Positions 12,201 to 22,330 of a stretch of 64,000 nt of DNA are shown here, in pieces. The translations under genes were made by a program, and so were the position numbers. The stretch covers positions 29,057,045 to 29,121,044 of the forward strand of contig OW203990.1 in NCBI GenBank assembly GCA_934047225.1. The letters are read 5' to 3'. Numbering within the stretch: the stretch's first letter is position 1; each line of letters begins with the position of its first letter. Below the pieces are notes generated by a model. That model was given only the letters and a program-made list of their open reading frames with translations. It made no database searches and was not told the DNA's origin. The stretch comes from Ypsolopha sequella (lineage: Eukaryota; Arthropoda; Insecta; Lepidoptera; Ypsolophidae).

Positions 12201-12431
12201 TGGCAAATTATTTAATTCCTCCAAATAAATTTCTAGCTCATCCTTTTTATTAGTTATTCCACAGACATTTTGATGGAAAACATTAAGATTAACGTATGAA
12301 TTTTCTGACGTTTTGTTGATATGATATGCCCAATTCCACGGTATGACCACGAGATATACAAAAATACGCCTCGCAGCTTTGTTCGCTTGGATACTGTTTC
12401 TCTGGATTCTAAATTTCCTAAAATGTTATTA
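9219..12431 (-). mobile_element. Non-LTR retrotransposon (LINE), Jockey/CR1-like
   Basis: The element reads on the minus strand. It has one long endonuclease/reverse-transcriptase frame, a 3' untranslated region of about 190 bases, and a simple (ATG)n tail visible as 'catcatcatcatcat' at 9224-9243. Its 5' end runs into a large palindrome at 12302-12710. No ORF1 is present, so the copy is probably 5'-truncated. The insertion lies inside the long intron between the two Ig exons and has the same orientation as that gene. Confidence 0.85.
9429..12350 (-). CDS. LINE ORF2: apurinic endonuclease + reverse transcriptase
   Basis: This 973-residue frame encodes the enzyme that nicks the target and copies the RNA into it. 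The N-terminal AP-endonuclease domain shows H-Q-N28, S-E57, Y132-R-N-P, G-D164-F-N-I-D168, a C-L-D-N-I-L motif near 205 and D-G-H near 229. The reverse transcriptase covers roughly 470-740 and has the L-D-L-S-S-A-F-D palm motif, the R-G-V-P-Q-G-S-I-L-G-P motif and the catalytic F701-A-D-D704. A C-terminal region of about 230 residues follows. The frame has no internal stop or frameshift. The indicated start is a GTG inside the palindrome; the frame stays open about 80 bases further upstream, and the first ATG lies well inside the endonuclease. The natural start is therefore missing or altered. The clade (Daphne or CR1 type) is a guess from the palm motif. Confidence 0.9.
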   Translation of the reverse strand: MVIPWNWAYHINKTSENSYVNLNVFHQNVCGITNKKDELEIYLEELNNLPDFVCISEHFLNEFSAPLINFTNYNLLTYNTRPPKKRGGTLILGLKDRNFEELLICKTLYKIKCFEVCGIKDVESNIYVCCCYRNPADINFETFFVKLENLLQHFFNKKCVILGDFNIDAHDKNKHLKEFMVLLKCYNFRQIINEVTYIRNQSQSCLDNILTNIAENSLNNIAVDHNGLADGHAAISCGIKVERLNSKPSSKDYVQIERRIFGEKRKIKFREELLKYNWNKMGTNCFIKTLGYVFRKSYKKVKIRVNTKSNLQLKWLTKGIRVSSKMKRILNAKTGITKDSTMIEYKISYNRLFKKVVRYAKKQAVRLEIAKAEVSSKAIWKVVNKHRKKIKNSLSENLMLKINDKIIENPIDVANIFCDTFNYKSPITKQDPKVALDMLGNCNTRVDNEMYLRKTNPIEITKIVNEMKTKVSCGYDEIPITVIKDNIDLLAEPLAVFFNACFDQGIFPDQLKIAKVLPLHKKGSLTDPMKYRGISLLPSVSKIFEKLIKDRLLCHLNFNKVINDRQFGYQRGVGTSDAIDKLVSDVLCSLNKKEKVAGLFLDLSSAFDSVDHDILLLKLEYYGIRGKTLKLFQSYLQNRKQFVEIKTQKDQNEVITKSSTVNITRGVPQGSILGPIFFIVFTNDLINYVMQTVKYSKLVVFADDTNAIISSENLEVLNINVNNALKAFDTWFKINQLKLNVMKTSAILFRTTAGNRDTLEISMNGEIIRLDEEVKFLGIHIDHLLNWKNEVNAIENSISSACYALRSLRDEIGTKELTTVYYALVESRLRYSIKFWGNSYDYNMKKAFTIQKRAIRTIVRIRNQDSCKEHFKILGILTAPSLYILVLLSDLVKYLHKVENQDERKIRLSSRRKDLSTDLYPRLEIVKHGARHQSIALFNKLPTELKSITGHNKFKTELKQFLLKQCLYSIDDL

Positions 12432-12710
12432 TTAGAGTGCATTACCAGCTAGAAATCAATCAGAAACAAATTTAAAAGCACAAATATTTTTGAAAAAATT
12501 ACTCGGGTCAGGATCTTTTCAAAAATATTTGTGCTTTTAAATTTGTTTCTGATTGATTTCTACCTGGTAATCCACTCTAATAATAACATTTTAGGAAATT
12601 TAGAATCCAGAGAAACAGTATCCAAGCGAACAAAGCTGCGAGGCGTATTTTTGTATATCTCGTGGTCATACCGTGGAATTGGGCATATCATATCAACAAA
12701 ACGTCAGAAA
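12302..12710. repeat. 195-bp inverted repeat at the 5' end of the LINE
   Basis: The arms 12302-12496 and 12516-12710 are near-perfect reverse complements with a 19-bp spacer. The left arm contains the LINE's first in-frame codons, and the right arm is an inverted second copy of them ending at 'acgtcagaaa'. The central part, with 'attattagagtgcattac', matches the small foldback at 59351-59469. A foldback MITE thus appears flanked by two inverted LINE 5' pieces. Confidence 0.85.
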
Positions 12711-12875
12711 TAGTTGCGACGAGGAACGAGAAGAAGCGTGTTAGGTTTACATGTAAATAAATTTGGGGAGCCGAGCGAAGAGGAGCGGAGCGAGACGACC
12801 CATGTTACTTGTAACATATCATGAGATATGCCTAGGCAGATCATGCTATGGCCAATTCTAAAAGGTTCCACTGAC

Positions 12876-13041
12876 CGTTTCGCCGGCACCTCAGCTCCAT
12901 CATGGGTCCAGGTGTAGAGCTTGGGGCGGCGATGGTCAGCGGCGTCGAGAGGCGGGGGCGGGCGGCGCGGGGCGAGGCGGTCCGCCCCGGGCACGACGCA
13001 CGACAGTCCTGTCCGCCCCGCAGTCCATTCTACCGGGACAT
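12876..13041 (-). CDS. Ig-domain exon, N-terminal half of the domain
   Basis: This 166-bp GC-rich minus-strand exon has the acceptor 'tcgtcccccag|AT' and the donor 'AAACG|gtcagt'. It encodes 54 whole codons plus two bases at each end. It carries the first Ig cysteine (residue 14, in G-L-S-C) and the core Trp (residue 44, in Y-T-W-T-H-D-G). Between them lies a Pro/Arg-rich stretch with four consecutive prolines, which lengthens the Cys-Trp spacing to 30 residues where about 12-14 is usual. The split codon CG|G with the exon at 5067-5191 gives an open, domain-consistent join and a Cys-Cys spacing of 63 residues. The entering phase is 1, so at least one earlier exon exists; I could not find it. 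The role is probably ligand binding or adhesion at the cell surface, by domain type only. Confidence 0.75.
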
Positions 13042-13917
13042 CTGGGGGACGAAAACACCGCGTTATTACAAATATTTCCAGAAATATATGAGGCAAAGTG
13101 GCCATTTTGAAATCCAACTTTCAAACAACTTTTTTAGAAACCCTGATATAATTATAGAATAAAAAAATATAAAATATTATTTTCGAAGATAAGGAATGGT
13201 TTTATTGTCTCGTAAACATGAATCGAAACTTACGCTTGATGGAAAAAAATCTTGAGAAAATATGAAATCTGAAAATTTTATTTATCTCGTTTTATGTCTG
13301 ACTAAAAATTACCAAATTGATGCGAATATTTTTTACATAAAAATTATCTTCCATCATTTGACTCAAAGATTTTTATTTACTATAAAATAATAAATACTTT
13401 TTCTGAATTTACTTAAATCAAAACAACATAATATGAAGAAGTCGATTGTGCAAGGATTTTGAACATTCCGTAAAAAAAAATAGTATTTATATACGATTTT
13501 TTTTTTACGGAATGTTCTTTATAGAAGAAATCACACATCACCTGTAAAATGTATAAATCTTATACGTTCATTATTTTAATAAGACTTTATTTTGATTTAT
13601 ACTTTAGGTGACGAATGTACCTCTAAGAGTTTAGTCATCCACCAACAAAAAGTTTATGTTATTATATTAAAAAAAAACACTGTTATAAAATGGCTAAAAA
13701 TCTTATATTTCTATTGCTCTAAAGTATACCAAAGCACTACGAAAATATTTTAATAAGGCGCTCTATAGCAACACGAAAGCTTTCCATACAGATATACTTA
13801 GATCTGAATTTGTTAGTACAACGACTAAAGATTTGGTGGATCTATGAAATATTTACGTAAGACTATGTTAAATACCTGCATATGTATGTATGTACAAAAC
13901 GACAACAGCAAAAATAA
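13042..13917. other. Interval without a gene; one small hairpin
   Basis: The sequence is AT-rich. At 13459-13515 'gaacattccgtaaaaaaaa' pairs with 'ttttttttacggaatgttc', forming a short A/T-tailed hairpin that may be a tiny MITE. No further exon of the Ig gene is recognisable. Confidence 0.45.
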
Positions 13918-14000
13918 TTTGGCCAAGTGCGAGTAGGGCGGCCCGCACACAAAAGATTCCGTACCACCACACAATACGTACCCATACTGAACCCTAAAAT
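13918..14000 (+). repeat. 'CAAGTGCGAGT/TTCCGTACC' repeat fragment
   Basis: It reads 'tggccaagtgcgagtagggc' then 'gattccgtaccaccacacaa'. The segment at 19935-20020 is its reverse complement over most of this length. Confidence 0.6.
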
Positions 14001-14284
14001 AATATTTTTAACAACAAAACCGATGCCAAAGCAACATGACGCAGATAAAAACAAGGCGCTAAAATAGTAGCGCCCAACAATTAATTCGGCATCCTTTGTG
14101 ACCATTCTAGAGAAGTTAAATTGTTATAATGTAGAGAGTCGTTTATTATTTGTACAACGTTTTAGCCTCAATAGACGAATATACCTACGAGATAGACGCC
14201 CGGCATCATTTGTTCCGACATCAAATATAAGAGGTAGACAAGTAAACCTTATATTACGTTTGTTTTTAGATCATTCTGGCTATC

Positions 14285-14715
14285 TTATAAACAAATTCAA
14301 ATTGTTTATTTTGCAAAGCAGGTATAGATATATACACTTTTTACACGTCAAATTTAATCTAATAAAGAAAATATATGTAATAAAATAATAAATGTACATG
14401 AACTAAATTAAAGGTTTATTTAATTTATGTAGAAATATATTGACGATTAAAATGATAGGTAAAATATATATAATACAGGGTAAAATCCAATCAGCCGCCC
14501 GAACCCATACCGGAGACCCGGCCAGGGACCAGGAACAAGGTTCAATGATCACCAACCGAGCCCCCAGCACGAATCCAGGCGGCCGACCAAATCCCATCCT
14601 ATATACTACATACTAATAGGTTACATATATAAATACATGCCTATCTCCGCCCATTCGATTAGTCTTGCTAAGAAGAAGGGCAAGAAACTTAGCAAGATCA
14701 TGTCTTTTTTTTTTT
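14285..14715 (+). repeat. Interspersed repeat with 'CGGCCGACCAAATCCC' core, copy 1 of 3
   Basis: It shares with 30268-30640 (reverse) and 58035-58400 (same strand) the segments 'aggaacaaggttcaatgatc', 'ccgagcccccagca' and 'ggcggccgaccaaatccca'. It ends 'ttagcaagatcatgtc' before a T tract. It is non-coding and of unknown class. Confidence 0.7.
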
Positions 14716-15480
14716 TAACATAAAACTTATACTATACAATATATGACTTATATCTACTTTAACCAAGGGATAAGAAAATTCAAGACAGCACGAATTCAGG
14801 TTAATGAAAAAAAGAAAAACATATATATCTTTGTCTACCTGTCTCATATAGTCCTTTTCCTTTTACAGTCTGTAATCAATTAATGTTAATAAACTCAGAA
14901 CGAGTATGTCTAATAATTAATTATCGAAATAATTCTCGTAGATATTCTTGCGACAGCCTTACTCTTAGATATAAACTACCTACCAAAAAATCATGACTTG
15001 TACTTTTTTTGCAAATACGGATTACCAGTGTTTCTAATCAAATTCCACGGACAAATTTAATTAGTGTTGTAACTGTTAAAGACCTTGAACAAATTAAATA
15101 GAACCGGCGTCGTCAAATATAATAAATCCAAGTCTTACAAATATTCCAATACTATCTGTCACAGGATTGGGAACAAATAATAATGTTGTCAAGGAACCTA
15201 AAGTTCGAAACTGGATCTATTTCCTTTACAAAGTTATAAGATGGGAACAGTAGCTGACCCGGATAGCGCAGCTTCCCGGAAGCTGGGCTCTGGAGGAACA
15301 TGCAAATATATTTATTCGTCTTCGACTTACTTTCTGAATAACAATATTTCATTTCCATAGCTCTAGAAACACCCACTTGGTATTGTTCCACGTGGTTGAC
15401 GTAGAAAAATAACATTCCAAGTCGGATTCCACATACTTATAGGATAATTTATGGACGAACTTGTGAATAATATATATAAA
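14716..15480. other. Interval without a recognised gene
   Basis: A minus-strand frame at 15152-15415 is open but has no recognisable domain or convincing splice sites. Confidence 0.35.
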
Positions 15481-15872
15481 AGTAGTTTATGCTACTAAGG
15501 CGAAAAGGAATAAATTACGAGGACGATTTAAAACACGAGCGTAGCGAGTGTTTTAAACGTAACCGAGTAATTTATTGCTTTTACGCCCGTGTATCATACT
15601 ACGTTTTTCAATGCATAGTGTGAGGAAATAAAACAAATACAATCTTGTGAACTTTAAATTATGATTGGCTCAAAAGGACTGTATCCAGAGCCGTTAAACC
15701 GTGGAAAAAAAAGTATAAAATTTATGGGACACAGGAAAGGTTGCAGGTTAGCCAACCATTGTAAATAAATAAAAAAAATATATAATAATAAAGCCCAAGG
15801 GCAAAATAATCGACTTTCTGTTCGGTTTTGATGCATAAAAAGTGGGCCTTTACGAGCACATGCATTGAAAAA
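15481..15872 (-). mobile_element. Hairpin-tailed repeat, copy 1 of 5
   Basis: It runs from 'tcaatgcatgtgctcgta' (reverse strand) to 'gtagcataaactac'. The last 120 bases of the element form an imperfect hairpin around 'cgagcgtagcgag'. The other copies are 28948, 29338, 52144 and 54775. It has no coding capacity. Confidence 0.85.
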
Positions 15873-16794
15873 AGTTTTATAGCGTTACGAAGTATCTAAA
15901 TAAAACACAAACAAAATAACAAGCTTCTCAAAGTCAAAAATCAGGTCACTTGAGAGGCGGGCAAAGGCTTCGACAATGCTCACAGCATGATGATTGGCAC
16001 CACAGATATCAGGACATTTGCCTTATTACTTTAATTGTTCGTGTTCAAATGTCTTCACGTTTTCTCGTACTTATTTCACCGACATAAACACAAAAACTAT
16101 ATAAGTACTGCGCACATACTCATATTTCTCACGAACGATGCAAAAAAAGGGCCCCACATCAACCTGTAGTAGCAAAGGGCGCCACATCACATCTCTATTG
16201 ATATAGACATTGGGTCTCGCATGAGGGCTATTTTTGGCCTCATGCGTTTGCAACGCACCCTTGCCATATCTCCTGGTATCTAGGGTAAGAATTAACTGTA
16301 AGCGAATAAGGCCGCTCTCGCTGCCTACCGGCGATCCACGATGATCCGTCAACAGAAGTCACAGACTGACCCGAACACCAGGCCAGTCGACCAAACATTC
16401 ACGATCTTGGTGGCGGCAGGGTCTTCACATCCTCATCAACAAACTGGCCAGTTTGAGGCCAGGCAACACGCGGTCTAGAGTGGTGCGCTTCGCCTCGAAT
16501 GAATTTACTGGGCAGGAAATTAATTTTACACAGGACAATTATTTAGCGGCCTCTTAGGCAGGATATCCCACCCTAACTTTGCCCAAAGGTAACTGAGCGC
16601 ATCGACTACCTGAAGCAGAAGATTCCTGCTTGGAGGAAATAATAATACAAAAACATTTTTGCAATCATACCATATTACATAAATATATTAAATATAATAT
16701 TCACTCATAAGTATTACACTCACATAAATATTATAAAACCATATATATCTTTACATACTGTATTATTTATTTCTTAATTAAGTTACACAAAATT
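15873..16794. other. Interval without a recognised gene
   Basis: It contains a moderately GC-rich part (16150-16620) with an open minus-strand frame (16071-16352) that matches nothing I know. It may be a decayed repeat. Confidence 0.35.
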
Positions 16795-17052
16795 AAAAGT
16801 TCAGCACGTCGCTCTTCCACGGTTCCGGCAGAATGATCAGTGCTGCATTGTAAATCTTTGCAGCAATTACTGAGTCGGAGCCCTTTTACTATTGTAATAT
16901 GTCCATAATTATGTATCGTATCTTTATCATTATTATTATTGTTAAAACTTGTTCCGTGTCTTTTATTCTTAATGTAAATATTTAATTGTGTTGAATGTGA
17001 ATTGTGTACGTATTGTAATTGTGAATAAATGTTTTATCTATCTATCTATAAT
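16795..17052 (+). mobile_element. 3' remnant of a LINE with (ATCT)n tail
   Basis: A GC-richer segment around 'cacgtcgctcttccacggtt' is followed by an AT-rich tract and 'aataaatgttttatctatct' with a TATC-repeat tail, the usual look of a 5'-truncated non-LTR insertion. The family is not identified. Confidence 0.45.
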
Positions 17053-17404
17053 TTTGAATTAGTTAAAGGCGTAATTATTATTTTCAATAAAGTTTTATAT
17101 CTATAAAGCAATTAAGGGTCGGTTGCGCCAATTATGCTCTCGCGTTTGGACAATTTAGCTTATTAAAACAAAATATTTTGAACAAATAAAATTTGTGTAA
17201 GTAGTTAGGAAGTTTTTTCAGATTTGAAGTATCACAATCATCGAGAAAAAAAATCGGAAATATCAGTAAAATCACGGAAAATGTAATTTAATAAAAATGT
17301 AAGGTCAGTTTCTTACACAAAAATATTCTACTAACTAACTACACGTAACAAACTGAAAAGAGGAACTTCAAACAAGTTAAAATCGAACGTTTTGGTAAAC
17401 ATCG

Positions 17405-17525
17405 TGTTAAAAATAGATTTGTGACGTAGGTCGTCAAATTGTTCGTAGGCGTTTGTCGTCGTAGCTACGACTTCGTAGGGGCTACGACACGCCCGTAAGC
17501 CCGTAGCTCGTAGCGGAAAAAGTAA
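17405..17525. repeat. CTACG/CGTAG-rich repeat, copy 1 of 3
   Basis: Dense CTACG and CGTAG words, as in 'tcgtagctacgacttcgtag'. Similar blocks lie at 34040-34160 and 40255-40350. Possibly the end of a DNA-transposon-derived repeat. Confidence 0.4.
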
Positions 17526-18171
17526 GTTGCCCTGAACTTTTATTTAATTCTACGTCCCCTCAGTACAACTTAAAACTTAAATTAATAAACAAAACAATAA
17601 ACTTTGTAGGGCTTGTGTATAAAAAGCATGGCCCACTTTTTTCCTCCAATGTTTGTAGCTTTTATTTTAGTTACAAGATTCTCCTGTACGTGGCAGCACT
17701 CTCGCAACAACTGCGCAGGTCAAGGCCGTATAATCTCTCTCGCTTACACACACGTCGTAACTTATTTCTCCCTATCACTCAAAACATGACCACGTGATGG
17801 TTGATGATTGGCACTCAGATGGCACCACAAAGCTTTGGTTGAGCTTATTTTTAACTCACTTCAATAAAGAGAGTTCAATTCTATGTTTATGCATGTGTAT
17901 GTGAAGATAGATATGAAAATATTTATCCAAAAAGGTTTTGTTTGGTTACTTATACCACTCCATCTTTTAACCGGGCTTAAAATGAATTATTTAATTAAAT
18001 TTTGACCAATTATTACCCTCCTTTTGCCACCAATTCCAAATTCTTCGGTCTTTAGATTTGAGGTGACAAATTGTTTATTAACTACTAAGAGTACAAAAGA
18101 AACAAGTCAGCCGGACGGTAATGTTTCCCTTTTTCTTGTACTTTTTTGGCCGGTGTTGTTTACTTAGGTAC
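17526..18171. other. Interval without a recognised gene
   Basis: No supported feature is seen. A short open frame at 17615-17797 has no domain. Confidence 0.35.
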
Positions 18172-18316
18172 ACTTCGGTCCAAACAACTTATGAAACAAC
18201 TAGATAGGCCTGAAGTTGGCGCGCTGCGCGTGGCGCTGATGTACGTACAGTGGGGCAGTGTTATTGCGCGGACTTCAGAACCTTTTGATCTAATGTTCTG
18301 TGGTTTGGACCGACCT
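18172..18316. mobile_element. Imperfect foldback element
   Basis: 'acttcggtccaaac' near 18174 pairs with 'gtttggaccgac' near 18303-18314, and inner segments ('gcctgaagt', 'acttcagaac') also pair imperfectly. The centre is GC-rich. It is probably an old MITE. Confidence 0.5.
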
Positions 18317-19114
18317 GTACTTCAAACTATTTTATTTCTTTTTCACTTTGTAGGTAACTATTTTGTTTTTATTTTATTTATTTTACTTGACAATAATTTT
18401 TAAAGAGAGAATACCAAGTGCCTAAATTCTAAGAAAAGAACAAAAACATATATTGACGGTTTAGGTAGGTAGTATAATATTAATACAATATACGCGAGTA
18501 AATAGAGTAAGTAGTGGAGGTAGAGTAAGGAAGTAGCACTTTATTGGTTGTTTTTCTTTTATATATAAGTTTACTCAAAAATAGTTGTAGTGTGGCTATT
18601 TCGACAACCTTCTATGAGCAAAGTCGACCTTTCCGCGCTAATTGAACAGGCGCCAGCAAAGTTGTATGGAATTTCATTGCTGGTCCATCCATTATTGTCG
18701 TGTTTTGTTTCAAAAATAGTCAGATGCAAATGACCACATTACAAGCATTCCAGCAAATTACTAAGGAATTTCATTGCTGGTGAGTTTTAGCCACCAGTAA
18801 TTTCCTTTGAAAATCCATGATTATCGAGTTTTGTTTCAAAAATACATAATAACAGGAATAAGTTATACTTACACTATAATATATACATATACCGGGTATA
18901 CATAGACATCTTTAAATTAAAGCACATAATCTACTGGTCGTACTGAACAACTATCCCAAAGTAACATACCGGCGGAAATGAAAATAAGATAGGCTTTCCG
19001 ACTAAGCTACCCACTAAATTGTGCTAATTACGTTATAAAATTATCACTTTTTCCGTATCTAGATTAAGCGTTATATCTTAGTAAGTAATAATCCAGTTTA
19101 TACAATATTAGTTC
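18317..19114. other. Interval with a short degenerate duplication
   Basis: The segments 'ggaatttcattgctggt' and 'gttttgtttcaaaaata' occur twice (about 18668-18718 and 18767-18847), indicating a diverged local duplication. There is no gene. Confidence 0.4.
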
Positions 19115-19445
19115 CGTTCCTCAAAATGAAAAAACGGAACCCTTATAGGATCACTTTGTTGTCTGTCTGTCAAGACCCTTTTGCTCGGACTCCGTATGAG
19201 ATATCAAGTTGAAACTTGATACCTCTTACAGAAGTTTATAGCCCCATGGTGTTGAAAAAAAATCAGAAATCTAACACAACGCGAAAAAAAATTATTGCAC
19301 TTTACATGATCAAATTCCAAAAAAATTTGACACTCGCAAGGGAATAAAAACTTATAGGGCACTTCCAGTTGACTTAGAAACTTGAAATTTCGTTTACAGG
19401 TAGGTCTTAAGCACACATATAGTCCCTCCATTGGTGTATTCAAAA
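19115..19445 (+). repeat. 'TTCCGTT/CTGTCTGTC' interspersed repeat
   Basis: It contains 'aacggaacccttataggatc', 'gttgtctgtctgtcaag' and 'agggcacttccagttgactt'. The block 56890-57130 carries the same segments in reverse order and strand. It is non-coding. Confidence 0.65.
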
Positions 19446-19810
19446 GGAAAATAAAAGAGCACTATCTTCGACAACCTATCCTGTAGGTGTATGTATATAT
19501 ATAATTTATTGGGTATTTATTTACTGAATATGTATTGTTATATTTATTTATGTTATGTAGGCATGTAAATTTTATGTAGTTTGTTATTATTTTTAACTAA
19601 TTAGGTATCCACTATTAATTTAATCTTGTTTCTGTATAAGTATTATCGTGCACAATATGAATATCTTATATATTTCAAATATCCTTATCACCCTTGGTTT
19701 GCTGAAAGAAATCTCATTATTGAGATAAGCACGCCATTGTACATAACTTCTATTATATAATTTAGAATTAAGTTTTCTGTGTGCAATAAGAATAAATAAA
19801 TTAAAAAAAT
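19446..19810 (+). mobile_element. LINE 3' untranslated remnant
   Basis: It carries 'gaaagaaatctcattattga' then 'gataagcacgcc' and ends 'tgtgcaataagaataaataa'. This resembles a LINE 3' end common in moths. A matching 'gagataagctcgcc' occurs at 61717-61730 followed by an AATAAAG end. No coding part remains. Confidence 0.6.
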
Positions 19811-19934
19811 TAAAAAAAACATATTTAAATATTTAGGAAACTTTCTAAGACCGACTTAATTAGACCCTTTAGATACATAGAGTTTAATAGATCGTATTCA
19901 TAACATATTCATAACTGCAAGTGGAATTACCATG

Positions 19935-20025
19935 TTTATAGGATTCCGTACCCGTATTGTGTGGTTGTACGGAACCTTTTGTGCGCAAATCTGTCTCGCC
20001 TTGGCCGGTCTTTTTTCTTTTGCGA
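19935..20025 (-). repeat. 'CAAGTGCGAGT/TTCCGTACC' repeat fragment
   Basis: Reverse-complement relative of 13918-14000: 'ggattccgtacccgtattgt' and 'ccttggccggtc'. Confidence 0.55.
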
Positions 20026-20299
20026 ATGGTAACGTTTTTGTAATCTGTAAATGTAACCCGCAACGAGAGAAAACCCTTGAAATCGTAAAATAAATAAATC
20101 CTGAATAGAATTGAGAGGCCTATCTTGCACTGGGCTGAGCTCACAATTGATTGAAACGTCAGATACTAACATAAAACCTTGTAATTTATAGAATTATACA
20201 AAAAAATGTGTTGAATTTTTTTTTGCTATTGTCTATTTTAATATGTCAGACTCAGATAGAAGAGAAAGAGATGCTAAAATACCAACTGAATCACGAGAA

Positions 20300-20392
20300 T
20301 AGCCCAGTCAGTCGTTCCATCGACTCATAGGAGATCGGTCCAGGTTCGATCTTCGCCGGGTATTTTTACGCAATCCAATCCAATCCAAGTTT
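20300..20392 (+). repeat. tRNA-like SINE fragment
   Basis: 'gtccaggttcgatcttcgcc' at 20340-20359 holds a B-box-like GGTTCGATC. Upstream 'cagtcagtcgttccatcgac' is a poor A box. It ends in two CCAAT repeats before the LINE fragment at 20393. It is a fragment, not a tRNA gene. Confidence 0.4.
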
Positions 20393-20700
20393 ATGACGTT
20401 TGGCGTCGAGACTTTGGGCCCGTGGGGTCCAGAGGCAAGAAAATTATTTAAGGAACTTTCATCGCGCCTGGTCAACGTCTCGGGTGACCAGAGGGCTGGC
20501 GCTTACCTCGGCCAGAGAATAAGTCTGGCCATCCAGAGGGGTAATGTACCCAGCATTCTAGGCACCCTACCAAGGGACAGCGATCTGGATCCAGTTTTTT
20601 ATTTGTAATAGGTTTGTTTTATTTATACGATAGTTTTAAGTTGTTATTATGTTATGTAAGTTTTTGTATTTAAATAAAAATTTTCAATTAACTTTTAACA
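20393..20700 (+). mobile_element. 5'-truncated LINE, C-terminus and 3' UTR, copy 1 of 4
   Basis: The frame 20393-20608 encodes a 71-residue C-terminus containing V-E-T-L-G-P-W-G-P, S-G-D-Q-R-A-G-A-Y-L, A-I-Q-R-G-N, I-L-G-T-L-P and ends D-P-V-F-Y-L. This matches a C-terminal motif I associate with invertebrate non-LTR retrotransposons. Related ends occur at 22790, 33596 and 38274. The short AT-rich 3' UTR contains AATAAA near 20680. The catalytic domains are absent. Confidence 0.75.
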
Positions 20701-21824
20701 GAGCATATCAATCTAAATACTGGTTTAAATTTAAAACATTAATATGGTCTGATAAGGCTGAAGAAACTATCCTAAGTAAGGTCTCGTTCCTTGAAATTTT
20801 GTAGACCTTGGCTTGGGAGAGGTCCATGTGCACCAGTGGACTAGTTGTAAAGTAGGATGATTATGATAATGACGTTTTATAGAATAATAAAATGTTAAGG
20901 AGTGCCTCTGAGTTTTTATTAAAGAAATTCAAAACATAAAACATGATATTTGCTACCATTTTAATTAATTTACACATATTTAACAAACTTCAGCAAAACT
21001 TTGCTACTTCCACCAGTTTATACACGACTTTACACGACTGAAAATAACTTTTTCCAGAAAAGCTTTCTGGTACTTATTTGAGATTTTACAAACTTCTAAA
21101 CATTTTGTGTGAATTGAGCAAACAATTTACAAAATAAGATAACTTCGAAAAGATTATGAAGTTGCAACGTATATATACCGTTCAACGTTATTTGTTTTTG
21201 GTCTATTCATGTTTCACTTTCTTCTATATGTTTTTATTCTTTCAACTATACAACGTTGGTACCTTATAGTTGCACTATTTTATTCTGTGACATAAGTATT
21301 ATCTATGTTTGTTTTTTTATAACCAAATTACTTGATGAAATTGCATAAGTATTTATAATTAATTTTCTAATAGTAGATTTGAGTGTCCAAAAGTTTCCAT
21401 CCTTTTTAAATCTGCAAATTTAACAGAACCAATATTCTCAAGTAAAATATCTTCCAAAAACGGGTAATGATTATAGTCCCTTCTAAAAATCCCTTTACCC
21501 TTGACACAAAAACTAAAATTCAAAACACCGTAATACTCGCAAAATAATGACATGGAAGCGGTGCAAGGAACTCGCCACAGGCTATTCAATAAATTCCTTC
21601 GCCTCGTCGGAAAGAGAGGGGTGATAAAAGCTCTAAGTGTGAGAGAGAGGGGTAGACTGACCTACATCAATACTACATAACATTTTGCTTGGCGGAAGAA
21701 TGTTGCAGTTGTGTTGTATGTGTGCGTTTGGAAGGGCTTTGTGTGTGCAGTTAGGAATTCGAGGTCCATGTGTGTGTTAAGTTAGGAAGGAAGGCCAACG
21801 ATGGTTTACATCAGGTTTATTTGA
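20701..21824. other. Interval without a recognised gene
   Basis: AT-rich, with short GA-rich stretches near 21610-21660. A minus-strand frame at 21359-21589 has no domain. Confidence 0.4.
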
Positions 21825-22330
21825 AACTAGCGACCCGCCCCGGCTTTGCACGGGTGCAATTCTGATACTAAATATAACCGCCGCAACCACTATGTCCCTG
21901 AAAATATTCATTTGAATTACATGTTGTAAAGGCCCATATTGATCTATATTAAATGCACAATGTATTTACGGTACTAAATTGGATAAGGATTAATGCTATT
22001 TCTCGTAAAAATTAAAGGATAAAAAATGGTTATTGTGGGTTATCCCTAAGAGATAGACATATACCATCGCGGACTTATTTGTAGATCTTTTTAAGGTGTA
22101 CAATACTGTAGTACATTATTTTGATCTATCTCGTAGGGTTCAGCCAGCGTTTGCAATGTAAGCGCAAAAAAATTAACAAACCTCTAAAATTATCAGTGTT
22201 TCTCTACTATATTATGCATGTATTATTCATATAGACCTTCCTCTTGAATCACTCTATCTATTAAAAAAACCGCATCAAAATCCGTTGACTAGTTTTGAAG
22301 ATCTAGGCATACATAGGGACAGACAAATAG
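21825..22330 (+). repeat. Lepidopteran 'GCGACCCGCCCCGGC' interspersed repeat
   Basis: It begins 'actagcgacccgccccggct' with 'cacgggtgca' and ends 'aaaccgcatcaaaatccgtt' ... 'catacatagggacagacaaa'. This layout is very common in moth and butterfly genomes. It is non-coding. Confidence 0.8.

Noticed and set aside
12531..12713. Separate small plus-strand gene
   Set aside because: It is the inverted copy of the LINE 5' sequence in the palindrome.
12902..13162. 86-codon plus-strand frame
   Set aside because: It is antisense to the Ig exon, which has splice sites and domain residues.
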